Source: CAZITB01 sp964542055 (lineage in GTDB: Bacteria; Planctomycetota; Phycisphaerae; Sedimentisphaerales; CAMDDF01). Taken from it: a stretch of DNA of 31,752 nt. A program made the position numbers and the translations under genes. The notes below the pieces were generated by a model that was given only the letters and a program-made list of their open reading frames with translations, was not told where the DNA came from and did not search any database. Below, one piece after another: positions 15,807 through 23,331 of this stretch. The stretch's first letter is position 1. Every line of letters begins with the position of its first letter. Where the stretch lies: assembly GCA_964542055.1 (NCBI GenBank), contig CAZITB010000016.1, positions 1 to 31,752 on the forward strand, written 5' to 3'.

Positions 15807-16420
15807 AAAAAGTCAGCTACTTTCCTGTTTTATACATGTTCATAGTAACTGCGGTCTTCAGTGCTATTTTAATCCTTTTCAGTGATTTTACACGCGAAAG
15901 GGTCGAACAAAACGCTCAATTCGATTTCGAAAAAGCCGTAGTTTCAGTACTTCCGGTTGATATTGACGTTGAGCAAGCCGACCAGGCCGAAATTCACCAG
16001 ATTTTCGTCAGTCAGGTCAAAAAACCCGAAACCGATGGCGAGGCCTATAAATTAGTTACCAACGGAACCATACAGGGCTATGCCCTGCCAATCGAAGGCA
16101 AGGGATTCTGGGCACCTATAAAAGGTATGCTCGGGGTTGCCCCGGATAAAAAAACCATTACCGGGATTTCATTTCATGAGCAAAACGAAACCCCCGGACT
16201 TGGCGCCGAAATTACTCAACCGCAGTTCAAACAGCAATTCCAAAAAGAAAAAAACCGGATACTTGCTCAAACCGACAAACCGTTAATAATTGCCCGACCC
16301 GGAACCGAACTTGGGCAAAACGAAGTTCACGGGGTAACCGGGGCAACTCAAACCAGTAAAAGGCTCCAGCAGTTGATAAATGAAGACGTTACTAAATGGC
16401 GTGAAAATTTACAGGAATAA
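15803..16420 (+). CDS. nqrC: Na+-NQR subunit C (RnfG/NqrC family)
   Basis: 205 residues: one N-terminal membrane anchor (about 7-27) and a periplasmic FMN-binding domain. The covalent flavin motif TGATQTS is at 179-185 with Thr182 as the attachment site. Upstream, GKGFWAPIKGMLGV and NETPGLGAEI match the NqrC version of the domain. It is shorter than Vibrio NqrC (about 257) and near RnfG length. GAGGTGG precedes the ATG. The subunit relays electrons between the 2Fe-2S centre of NqrD/E and NqrB. Flavin attachment needs an ApbE flavin transferase, not found in the window. Confidence 0.87.
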   Translation: MKKVSYFPVLYMFIVTAVFSAILILFSDFTRERVEQNAQFDFEKAVVSVLPVDIDVEQADQAEIHQIFVSQVKKPETDGEAYKLVTNGTIQGYALPIEGKGFWAPIKGMLGVAPDKKTITGISFHEQNETPGLGAEITQPQFKQQFQKEKNRILAQTDKPLIIARPGTELGQNEVHGVTGATQTSKRLQQLINEDVTKWRENLQE

Positions 16421-16422
16421 AA

Positions 16423-17043
16423 ATGCCAGGCGGCAAAACAAATTACAATAAAATAGTTTCCCAAGGCCTTTGGGGCAATAACCCCGTCTTCCGCCAGATA
16501 CTCGGTATATGTTCAACCCTGGCGGTAACCAACCTTGTAGTAAATACCCTTGTGATGTGCACTGCTTTAACATTAACGCTGACCCTCAGTGCGTTTACAA
16601 TTTCAATGATCCGCAAATGGACACCGCGTAACATCCGAATGATGGTCCAAACGCTGATTATCGCATTCTATGTCATCATTTTCGATTTGATACTTAAAGC
16701 ATACTGGCCGGAAATGAGCAAAAATCTCGGCCCTTATATCGGTCTTATAATTACAAACTGCATTATTATGGGACGCTGCGAAGCCTATGCAAACACAAAC
16801 GCGGTTAACCCCTCGATCGTTGACGGCTTTTTTAATGGTATCGGATATTCATACATTTTATTGCTTGTAGCCCTTTTCAGAGAACTGCTGGGAATGGGAA
16901 CTATCCTGGGCTACCCGATGCCCTATTTCTCTACTATATGGGACAAATGGATAATCATGGTTATGCCCCCCGGTGCTTTTTTCATGCTGGCGATCATCAT
17001 CTGGGTAATGAGGGCTTTTAAAGTACAAAAGGAGAGTAAATAA
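16423..17043 (+). CDS. nqrD: Na+-NQR subunit D
   Basis: 206 residues, six membrane helices. Cys30 (GICSTLAVT) and Cys114 (TNCIIMGRCEA) are the two cysteines that, with two from NqrE, hold the intramembrane iron centre. NCIIMGR is the NqrD form of the motif. It starts two bases after nqrC and overlaps nqrE (TAATG). CAGGAA is the likely ribosome binding site. No key residue is missing. Confidence 0.9.
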   Translation: MPGGKTNYNKIVSQGLWGNNPVFRQILGICSTLAVTNLVVNTLVMCTALTLTLTLSAFTISMIRKWTPRNIRMMVQTLIIAFYVIIFDLILKAYWPEMSKNLGPYIGLIITNCIIMGRCEAYANTNAVNPSIVDGFFNGIGYSYILLLVALFRELLGMGTILGYPMPYFSTIWDKWIIMVMPPGAFFMLAIIIWVMRAFKVQKESK

Positions 17044-17636
17044 TGGAAAATGTAGATTCAATGTGGCTTCCGTTTGTAATTTTCTTTTCCGCAATATTTA
17101 CCAACAACATACTCCTTGTTTACTTCCTTGGAATGTGTCCATTTTTAAGCGTCTCTTCGGAAGTTCGAACTGCTCTAGGCCTTGGCGGTGCCGTCGTGTT
17201 TGTAATTACCTGTACAGCATGCCTCAACTGGCTTGCCTATTGGTTTGTGCTTGTGCCTTTCGGAATTGAAGCTTTCAGGTTTATCCTGTTTATCATTATA
17301 ATCGCCGCATTCGTACAGTTTATCGAAATGGTAATCGAACGATATAGCCCCGTTCTTTATCAGAATCTTGGGATTTTCCTACCCTTAATAACTGTAAACT
17401 GCGCCATTTTAGGTGTATCGCTGTTTATGGTCATCAGAGAATACACTTTTTTCCAAACAATCGGGTACGGTCTCGGCTCAGGCATCGGCTGGATGCTGGC
17501 AATAGTCGCAATGGCAGGAATACGCCAGAGATTAACCCTCTCAAGAATACCCCAAGGCCTCCAGGGCCCCGGCATCACACTGATCATCGCAGGACTGATG
17601 GCTCTGGGCTTTATCGGTTTTACCGGCGTGCTCTGA
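17043..17636 (+). CDS. nqrE: Na+-NQR subunit E
   Basis: 197 residues, six membrane helices, inverted in topology relative to NqrD. Cys32 (YFLGMCPFL) and Cys120 (PLITVNCAILG) complete the intramembrane iron site. LGIFLPLITVNCAI and GYGLGSGIGWMLAIVAMAGIR are almost the Vibrio NqrE sequence, and RnfA is more distant; this is the strongest evidence for NQR over Rnf. A GGAGAG site lies before the ATG. The operon stops here: the usual next gene, nqrF, is absent and a 163-bp palindromic element follows 54 bases later. Confidence 0.93.
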   Translation: MENVDSMWLPFVIFFSAIFTNNILLVYFLGMCPFLSVSSEVRTALGLGGAVVFVITCTACLNWLAYWFVLVPFGIEAFRFILFIIIIAAFVQFIEMVIERYSPVLYQNLGIFLPLITVNCAILGVSLFMVIREYTFFQTIGYGLGSGIGWMLAIVAMAGIRQRLTLSRIPQGLQGPGITLIIAGLMALGFIGFTGVL

Positions 17637-17690
17637 TTTTATCTGAAGTTCCTTTTTATTTTTTTCCTTGTTTTCTGGGCGGAAATATAT

Positions 17691-17853
17691 AGGGTAGTTC
17701 TAATAATTGCTTTTGTGCGGCAAGCAAAAGATTTTTGCCTTCTGACAAGGAAGACAAATCAGCCTTATTTGAAGATAAGGCGGCTTTTGTCTGACGCAGA
17801 CCAGAAGTAAAAAGATTTGTTTGTCCGCCAAAATGAATTTTTAGAACTACCCT
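17691..17853. mobile_element. 163-bp near-palindromic element (MITE-like)
   Basis: It begins AGGGTAGTTCTAA (17691-17703) and ends with the exact inverse TTAGAACTACCCT (17841-17853). Between them the two halves stay complementary with small gaps over roughly 75 bases each, and the centre is a perfect hairpin GCCTTAT/ATAAGGC (17762-17781). The whole element could fold as one long hairpin. It has no coding capacity. Terminal inverted repeats plus internal palindromy suggest a non-autonomous transposable element, but no clear target-site duplication is seen. As RNA it could also act as a terminator between nqrE and the transporter gene. Confidence 0.65.
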
Positions 17854-17892
17854 CTAACCTTTCTCTCTCGATTAGTTATTTTAGAATAGTAA

Positions 17893-19272
17893 ATGAGTAA
17901 CCAAAATAAATCTTCAGACACTAAACAGCCATTCTACGCGAAATGGGCAAACTTCCCCTTCGCTCCCGCCGGCTTTCCATTCTTTTACGGATGGGTAATT
18001 GTAATTATTGCGACACTTTCAATTATCTGTTCCATACCTGGCCAGACCGCAGGTGTAGGAATTTTCACCGACTACATCATCAATTCAATCGGAGTAAGCA
18101 GAAATCAACTTAGCTTGGCATATATGATAGGAACTTTGATAAGCGGCTTTCTTTTACCTTTTGCAGGCCGTTTGCTCGATTTTATAGGTGTCCGGCTTAT
18201 GGGTATTTTCGCTTCGATGGGACTGGCACTCAGTTTGATACTTATGTCCGAACTGAACGCCCTGAAATCCATGTTGGATTTAATCTTTTCTCCCCATGTC
18301 TCCGCAATGATCGCTGCCAGTTTTACTTTTCTTTTGATACGTTTTTTTGGCCAGGGCAACCTGCCCATGATCGGACGAGTGGCAATGGGCCGATGGTTCA
18401 ATCGAAACAGGGGTATCGCAACGGCAATTTCGGGAGTTCCCGCATCATTTGCCTTCAGCGGAGCCCCATGGATTTTGAACCAGATCATACTTGGTTTGGG
18501 CTGGCAACAGGCTTGCTGGTTCCTGGCTGGGACTGTTGGACTTGGAATGGCATCAATCAGTTTTTTATTTTTTCGTGATAATCCCGAGGAATGCGGTCTG
18601 ACAATGGACGGCAATGGCAATCAGGAAGAAGCAGAAAAAAAGCGACCCAATCTGCACCCGATTTACAAAGATTTTGAGCGAAACGAAGCTATACTTTCTC
18701 TGCCGTTTTGGGCAGTTTCCCTGGTCTTATCTCTCCACGGAATGATTATCACCGCCGTTTCATTTCATATAACATCGTTCGGCGATGAAATGGGAAAATC
18801 CATATCACAAGCGGTACTTATATTTTTCTATTCCAGTTTCATTGCATTGCCGGTTCGATTCATTACAGGCTACCTGATCGACAAAACCAAAATTCCGCTT
18901 TCCTGGATACTTGCCGCCCTCTCACTTGCAATCGCAGGCTATATGGTCGGATTTATATGGTTTGATTCGGTTTTCGGTTTTTATACATCTATCCTGATGC
19001 TGGGCTTAACCGCAGGTGTATGGGGACTGATTGCAGATAATGCCCTGCCAAGATTTTACGGAAGGAAAAACTTAGGATCGATCAGCAGTGTAACAATGTC
19101 AGCGATGGTAATAAGCAGTGCTATGGGACCGGTGGTTTTCAGTTTTGGCAAAATTCTCCTGGGCAGCTATAAAATGGTTCTATTGTTTGCATTGGTCCTG
19201 CCTGCGATAAGCTTCTTTTTAAGTATGTTCGCCTCTAATCCGCAAAATAAATTCGCAGACACTGAAAATTAA
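17893..19272 (+). CDS. MFS transporter, monocarboxylate/oxalate-formate antiporter type
   Basis: 459 residues with twelve membrane helices in two halves joined by a charged loop (about 235-260, EEAEKKRPN). The start FFYGWVIVIIATLSI and the GRLLDFIGVR motif in loop 2-3 are typical of MFS carriers of the OFA/monocarboxylate group, often exchanging organic anions. The substrate cannot be read from the sequence. No strong ribosome binding site is seen before the ATG and no clear promoter, other than what the palindromic element may provide. Its stop codon overlaps that of the convergent DJ-1 gene, so the two transcripts overlap. Confidence 0.85.
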   Translation: MSNQNKSSDTKQPFYAKWANFPFAPAGFPFFYGWVIVIIATLSIICSIPGQTAGVGIFTDYIINSIGVSRNQLSLAYMIGTLISGFLLPFAGRLLDFIGVRLMGIFASMGLALSLILMSELNALKSMLDLIFSPHVSAMIAASFTFLLIRFFGQGNLPMIGRVAMGRWFNRNRGIATAISGVPASFAFSGAPWILNQIILGLGWQQACWFLAGTVGLGMASISFLFFRDNPEECGLTMDGNGNQEEAEKKRPNLHPIYKDFERNEAILSLPFWAVSLVLSLHGMIITAVSFHITSFGDEMGKSISQAVLIFFYSSFIALPVRFITGYLIDKTKIPLSWILAALSLAIAGYMVGFIWFDSVFGFYTSILMLGLTAGVWGLIADNALPRFYGRKNLGSISSVTMSAMVISSAMGPVVFSFGKILLGSYKMVLLFALVLPAISFFLSMFASNPQNKFADTEN

Positions 19273-19817
19273 TACTCCATTAACAATGCATGTGCTACTT
19301 CTTTTGCTTTATCCTTGCCAAACAGTAATTCGACAATATTTACTGCGAACTCCATAGCCGTTCCCGGACCCTGGCTGGTTATGCAGTTATCATCTACAAC
19401 CACTCTTTTCTTTGAGGATTTCGGCAATTTGTCTATTGTAGTAGGATAGCCGGTGGTTCTGACATGGTCTATCAGCCCAAATTTTGCCAGAACAACCGCA
19501 GGCGATGCGCAAATCGCACCATAAAGACGCCCTGCCTGCCTTTGCTCGATGAGCATTTTTATCAAAGTCTCACAATCCCGCAAATGCTCTGCGCCAGGCA
19601 TTCCTCCCGGAAGAATAATCGCATCGAATTTATCATTTGCACAATCTTCAATCAAAACATCAGCAGAAATATTAACCTCTCTGGACGCAACTACATTGAG
19701 TTCGGAAACAGAAGCAATCCTCACTTCGGCCCCTGCTCTTCGAAGGACATCGATAATCGTAACAGCCTCAATTTCCTCACTGCCGTTTGCGATAGGAACA
19801 AGTATTTTTATAGACAT
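19269..19817 (-). CDS. DJ-1/PfpI family protein (YajL-like)
   Basis: 182 residues from the ATG at 19817, which has AAAGGG 6 bases before it; an ATG five codons earlier (19832), with AAGGT in front, is possible. The fold is recognisable from ILVPIANGSEEIE with the conserved Glu17, DAIILPGGMPGAEHLRD, and the nucleophile elbow YGAICASP with Cys103. DJ-1/YajL proteins are linked to protection from reactive carbonyls and oxidative stress, though the enzymatic activity is disputed. It follows the QTMAN-like gene on the same strand by about 43 bases and is likely co-transcribed. It converges on the MFS gene with overlapping stops. Confidence 0.9.
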   Translation of the reverse strand: MSIKILVPIANGSEEIEAVTIIDVLRRAGAEVRIASVSELNVVASREVNISADVLIEDCANDKFDAIILPGGMPGAEHLRDCETLIKMLIEQRQAGRLYGAICASPAVVLAKFGLIDHVRTTGYPTTIDKLPKSSKKRVVVDDNCITSQGPGTAMEFAVNIVELLFGKDKAKEVAHALLMEY

Positions 19818-19860
19818 AGTAAACCCTTTCATTTTACCTTATTCTATCCTAAGTGAAAAA

Positions 19861-20952
19861 TCAAAGTTTATCAATGCAAACTTGCTCAATCGCTTCATCC
19901 AGTTTTCCGGCTTGGCCAGGCCACCCGAATCTATCAGCAATACCTTTAACTTTGAACTCTCTGATTAACTGGGGATCATCAATCAAAGGCTCAAGTTTAC
20001 TGACCAGGCTTTCAACTGTTCCTTTATATAAAAAACGCTGATCACCATTTAGCAGCTCCGGGTACGAAAGCCTCTCTGGCAATATTGGGTAACACCCTGC
20101 CGAAACCGCTTCCATTACTCCAATCCCGTAAAACTCATGTATCGCTGTACTTACAATCACATCACTTTGCCGCAAACACCTGTAATATTCATCCTTGGTC
20201 TTTTGATATCCCCAATAAACTATTTCATTTTCAAAATAATCTTTCGCCCAATCGAACACTTGCGGCATCTCCCTGAACTTTTCACCAATAACATTCAATT
20301 CAAAGTTTAACCCTTTTTCCTTCAAAGCCTTCATCGCAGCAAAAAAATCTTCAGGATTTTTATCATGCTCCCACCTGGCTGCCCATAAAATTTTCAAACA
20401 CCCTTTTTTTTCAACTGGATCGCCAATTATATCGATCCCCGGATATACAATTTCAGATTTTTCCCATATTTGCTGAATCTGTTCCAGAGGCTGATTATCC
20501 GGCATCCTTCGAAAAAATCTCTCCAAGCCGGTCAAAAACTCTTCCCTATGAAATTTCGAATTGAATATCACCTTATCAGCACACAAAGCAGAGGTAAAAT
20601 TGGTCATAACATACTGATAATCCCGCTCACTTTCGAATTGCTGAGGATATGTAAGCTGGTTCTCATGAAAATAGATAACTTTTGGAACGTCCGATAACAA
20701 TTTTCCAGTCAAACCTGAAAGTTCAGCCAGGTTGAGCATATCACTGCAAAAAATAACATCAAATTTCTTGCCATTTTGTAACAGCTCTTTAATCTGCTGA
20801 CTGAAATATATCGCTCCATGCCGCATCCGCCACTTCCATTTATTCGCAGGCAGCGTTAGAACTTCTATTTCATGTCGTGAGTTTTTCTGCCAGCCTTCAA
20901 TAAACGCCTTATGACTGCCGCCGAAATATGGTTCAATGCAAACTACTCTCAT
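19861..20952 (-). CDS. tRNA-queuosine alpha-mannosyltransferase-like GT4 (QTMAN/GTDC1, DUF3524)
   Basis: 363 residues. The ATG at 20952 is chosen over a TTG four codons upstream because AAGG lies 5 bases before the ATG. The N-terminal half matches the DUF3524 domain of vertebrate GTDC1: IEPYFGGSHK (6-15), LPANKWKWRMR (34-44), the DMLNLAEL segment (71-78), IYFHENQLTYP (93-103), ERDYQY, and VIFNSKFHREEFL. The C-terminal half is a GT-B nucleotide-sugar domain with E-x7-E at Glu273-Glu281 (HEFYGIGVMEA). In vertebrates this enzyme mannosylates queuosine of tRNA-Asp using GDP-mannose. The bacterial substrate is inferred only. The downstream DJ-1 gene is probably in the same transcript. Confidence 0.85.
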   Translation of the reverse strand: MRVVCIEPYFGGSHKAFIEGWQKNSRHEIEVLTLPANKWKWRMRHGAIYFSQQIKELLQNGKKFDVIFCSDMLNLAELSGLTGKLLSDVPKVIYFHENQLTYPQQFESERDYQYVMTNFTSALCADKVIFNSKFHREEFLTGLERFFRRMPDNQPLEQIQQIWEKSEIVYPGIDIIGDPVEKKGCLKILWAARWEHDKNPEDFFAAMKALKEKGLNFELNVIGEKFREMPQVFDWAKDYFENEIVYWGYQKTKDEYYRCLRQSDVIVSTAIHEFYGIGVMEAVSAGCYPILPERLSYPELLNGDQRFLYKGTVESLVSKLEPLIDDPQLIREFKVKGIADRFGWPGQAGKLDEAIEQVCIDKL

Positions 20953-20980
20953 AAACACCTTCAAAAAAATATTTACGATA

Positions 20981-21009
20981 ATTTTAGTTTAAAATGCTTT
21001 TTTTTTCAA
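20981..21009 (-). promoter_or_regulatory. Promoter of the QTMAN-like gene
   Basis: Minus strand: -35 TTGAAA (21009-21004), exactly 17-bp spacer, -10 TAAAAT (20986-20981). The leader to the ATG at 20952 is about 20 nt. Confidence 0.6.
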
Positions 21010-21047
21010 GAAGCTTAAAGAAATTGCCAATTACATAAACAGGCCTA

Positions 21048-21076
21048 TTTACAGTAACCTGCATTGGCGCTATAAT
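21048..21076 (+). promoter_or_regulatory. Promoter of the TIM-barrel isomerase-like gene
   Basis: -35 TTTACA (21048-21053), 17-bp spacer, perfect -10 TATAAT (21071-21076); the leader is about 30 nt. A second overlapping pair (TTGGCG 21064-21069, TATATT 21086-21091) could serve as an alternative. Confidence 0.7.
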
Positions 21077-21113
21077 CGAATTTATTATATTGATTATCTA
21101 ATTGAGTGGAACT

Positions 21114-21914
21114 ATGAAAATTGACTATGTAGTATCAACAATGGTTTTTTGGTGGCGGGAGCATAATCTAAGCTTCGAACTGGAATGCGATTTCCTTAGA
21201 TCGCTGGGGTTCGGGGTAGAAATATGGCCTACAATCCGCGCACATAATGAGTGCCGCTTCAATCGCAGCAACTGGACAAGGCTAAAGCTAGCCACCGAAG
21301 GCATGAAAGTTATGCTCCACGGAAGAGTTGACGGTCCCACATCCAATCAATGGCGAGAACAGCTCGAATGCGCTAAAATGCTAAACGCCCCCCTTTCAAC
21401 TCACCTGGAAAGTTTATGTGTCAGCGATACTTTGAATGTCGCCGATTGGAATTTTGCAAAAGAAATTGTAGATATGGCCCAGGAAATAGATGTACCGCTC
21501 TGTGCCGAAACAGGCCAATTAGAAACAATGCTCGAACTGCATAAAAGATTCCCATCTATCGGGTTTTGCTTTAACACTGGCCACGCAAAGTTAAATAAAG
21601 ACGCAACCTTCAATAAATATGTTGACGCACTTGCAGGCAATATTGAAATTGTTCATCTAACCGACAACTATGGCGAAATAGATGACCATCAGCCCCCGGG
21701 AATTTACGGCGGAATACCTGACCAAAACTGGAATTACCTTCTCGATGCTTTAAAAAAGCAGGATAAAGATATAATCGCTTCTTTTGAAATGTTCCCATCG
21801 ATGCCGGGCGTCTTGATTAAAAAAGCCTCTGGTTATATTTTTGACAAACTGAACTGGCCCGACGAGCCTGAAAAATCACATGACCACCTTCAAAGGCATT
21901 ACAGGCCCTTTTAG
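21114..21914 (+). CDS. Sugar phosphate isomerase/epimerase-like TIM-barrel protein
   Basis: 266 residues from the ATG at 21114 (AGTGGA upstream); a TTG four codons earlier is unlikely. The xylose isomerase-like TIM barrel of AP endonuclease family 2 is indicated by metal-ligand candidates at the ends of strands: Glu132 (CAETGQ), His157 (FNTGHAK), His181 and Asp184 (VHLTDN), His192 (DDHQPPG) and Glu225 (SFEMF). HLTDN..E.DDH..PG is the family's hallmark loop. Such enzymes isomerise or epimerise sugars and inositols using a divalent metal; the substrate is not readable. It is monocistronic and divergent from the QTMAN-like gene. Confidence 0.82.
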   Translation: MKIDYVVSTMVFWWREHNLSFELECDFLRSLGFGVEIWPTIRAHNECRFNRSNWTRLKLATEGMKVMLHGRVDGPTSNQWREQLECAKMLNAPLSTHLESLCVSDTLNVADWNFAKEIVDMAQEIDVPLCAETGQLETMLELHKRFPSIGFCFNTGHAKLNKDATFNKYVDALAGNIEIVHLTDNYGEIDDHQPPGIYGGIPDQNWNYLLDALKKQDKDIIASFEMFPSMPGVLIKKASGYIFDKLNWPDEPEKSHDHLQRHYRPF

Positions 21915-21926
21915 CAACGGACCCGT

Positions 21927-22814
21927 TTACTTGCTGACCGCCTTTTTCATTGCAGCAATATGGGCTGGTGTGGTTCCGCAACATCCACCGATAATATTCG
22001 CACCGGCTTGGACTAAACCGGCAACGAGTTGACCCATCTTTTCCGGGGTATCCGGGAAAACATCAACACCATCGACATTCTGCGGAAGTCCCGCATTTGC
22101 ATGAACCAGGATCGGGGTATCTGGTGCTGTCTTGCGAATTTCCTTAACGACTTCGATCATACGGTCAATGCCGTTCCCGCAGTTAGCGCCTATTATATCC
22201 GCTCCCGCTTCAATAACGGCTTTGGCTGCATCGCTCGGAGTTACCCCCATCATCGTTCGATAATCACCCTGAGCCGTTTTTTCAAAAGTAAAAGTTGCAA
22301 TAACTTCCAGCTTTGTATGTTCTTTGGCTGCTTTGATTGCGGCAACCGCTTCATCCAAAGCACTCATAGTTTCAATACATATCGCATCAGCTCCGCCTTT
22401 TTCCAGTGCGACTGCCTGCTCCTTGAACGCGTCATAAAGGTCCTGCTCACTAACATCGCCCATAACGGTCATTTTACCCGTTGGCCCTGCAGACGCTATC
22501 ACCCATCCCTTACCGCCTATCGCTTCGGAAGAAATTTTAGCGGCAGCAACATTGATCTCTTCAACTTTTTCCGCCAAACCGTAATGCTGCAATTTGAAAC
22601 TGGTTCCGCCAAAGCTGTTTGTCTCGATCATATCAGCACCCGCATCAACGTATGCTTTTGCGATCTCAAAAACATCTTCCGGTCTCTCGATGCACCAAAG
22701 CTCAGGACACTCGCCGGGCTTTAATCCCTTTTCCTGTAAAAAAGTTCCCCATGCACCATCAGAGATTAAAATTTTTCCACCTTTTACTGTTTCTACAATA
22801 GATTTTTTATTCAT
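21927..22814 (-). CDS. Zinc-dependent homocysteine S-methyltransferase family protein
   Basis: 295 residues, a single TIM barrel like the N-terminal module of MetH or like BHMT/MmuM. The zinc cysteines are present: Cys212 (GANCGNG) and Cys278-Cys279 (GGCCGTT). The DGAWGTFLQEKG start, ETNSFGGTS (64-72) and ADAICIETMSALDE also fit. It has no folate, B12 or reactivation domains, so it is either a stand-alone methyltransferase using a small methyl donor or one part of a split corrinoid system whose partners lie elsewhere. CGGAAA is the probable ribosome binding site. It converges on the isomerase gene with a 12-base gap. Confidence 0.88.
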   Translation of the reverse strand: MNKKSIVETVKGGKILISDGAWGTFLQEKGLKPGECPELWCIERPEDVFEIAKAYVDAGADMIETNSFGGTSFKLQHYGLAEKVEEINVAAAKISSEAIGGKGWVIASAGPTGKMTVMGDVSEQDLYDAFKEQAVALEKGGADAICIETMSALDEAVAAIKAAKEHTKLEVIATFTFEKTAQGDYRTMMGVTPSDAAKAVIEAGADIIGANCGNGIDRMIEVVKEIRKTAPDTPILVHANAGLPQNVDGVDVFPDTPEKMGQLVAGLVQAGANIIGGCCGTTPAHIAAMKKAVSK

Positions 22815-22863
22815 ATTATTTCCGTTTCATTCATAAATATTTCCTCTAATATTTGCTATACAA

Positions 22864-22908
22864 AATCAGAATAACAGTTTGAATCATTTTTTCAATACTA
22901 TTCTGATT
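22864..22908. promoter_or_regulatory. 10-bp inverted repeat upstream of the methyltransferase gene
   Basis: AATCAGAATA (22864-22873) and TATTCTGATT (22899-22908) are perfect complements around 25 bases, which themselves contain TTGAA/TTCAA. It lies about 50-95 bases before the ATG of the methyltransferase gene, where an operator or leader hairpin would act. Confidence 0.4.
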
Positions 22909-22927
22909 GAATAAATGTTGGTATCCG

Positions 22928-22948
22928 TCAGATTCTAAATAAATCTGA
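22928..22948. repeat. 7-bp inverted repeat
   Basis: TCAGATT and AATCTGA flank a 7-base spacer. It shares the TCAGA half-site with the neighbouring larger dyad, so both may be bound by the same factor. There is no T-run on either side, so it is not a terminator. Confidence 0.3.
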
Positions 22949-23133
22949 AAAAATGATATTTAAGATTTCTATAAGATTGATTTTTACCGCAAATCCCCCT
23001 TGCTGTCATTTTTATACTATTAGAAAAAAACTCACACCATATCAGTGTTTTCCTTCTATAACCAATTTATCTCTTCGTCTAAATTAAGAGTTAATGATTT
23101 GATATTAGAGATATCGTTTTGATCGAAGGGCCA

Positions 23134-23319
23134 ATGCTGCCTGTCTCTGCCGGTTATATGAAGCATCCGCCAAGACAAATGGCAGACAATGATGCAAAAC
23201 AAGAGATAGAGCAATTTTTAAATGAAATAACCACTAAAAACCATTTGCCCCAGGAAAAAATCAGCTGGCAGAAAATGACTTCAGCTTCCGGGGCTTTAAA
23301 TAAAAATAAAACATATTAG
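23134..23319 (+). CDS. Small ORF of unknown function before the glycosyltransferases
   Basis: 61 residues from the ATG at 23134, with GAAGGG only 3 bases before it; a TTG at 23119 would add 5 residues. It is polar with a charged middle (ADNDAKQEIEQFLNEI), has no membrane segment or recognised motif, and ends 12 bases before the GT4 gene. The composition looks like protein rather than random frame, but there is no homology that I recognise. It may be a small co-transcribed gene or non-coding leader. Confidence 0.3.
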   Translation: MLPVSAGYMKHPPRQMADNDAKQEIEQFLNEITTKNHLPQEKISWQKMTSASGALNKNKTY

Positions 23320-23331
23320 TTTGGTTTAAAC

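Larger units (their letters stand above)
22815..23133. other. Intergenic region with two inverted repeats
   Basis: About 320 AT-rich bases between the divergent methyltransferase and glycosyltransferase genes. They hold two dyads (22864-22908 and 22928-22948). A possible minus-strand promoter (TTCAAA, 17 bp, TATAGC) overlaps the first dyad. I looked for SAM- or cobalamin-riboswitch cores on the methyltransferase side and did not recognise any. Confidence 0.45.

Noticed and set aside
14736..17636. Rnf complex (RnfD, G, E, A) as the identity of the four membrane genes
   Set aside because: The shorter B and C subunits resemble Rnf lengths, but motifs in D and E (NCIIMGR, TVNCAI, GSGIGWMLAIVAMAGIR) and GRNIFNPALAGR in B match NQR better.
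22815..23133. SAM or cobalamin riboswitch before the methyltransferase gene
   Set aside because: Neither conserved core was recognised on the minus strand; only simple dyads are present.
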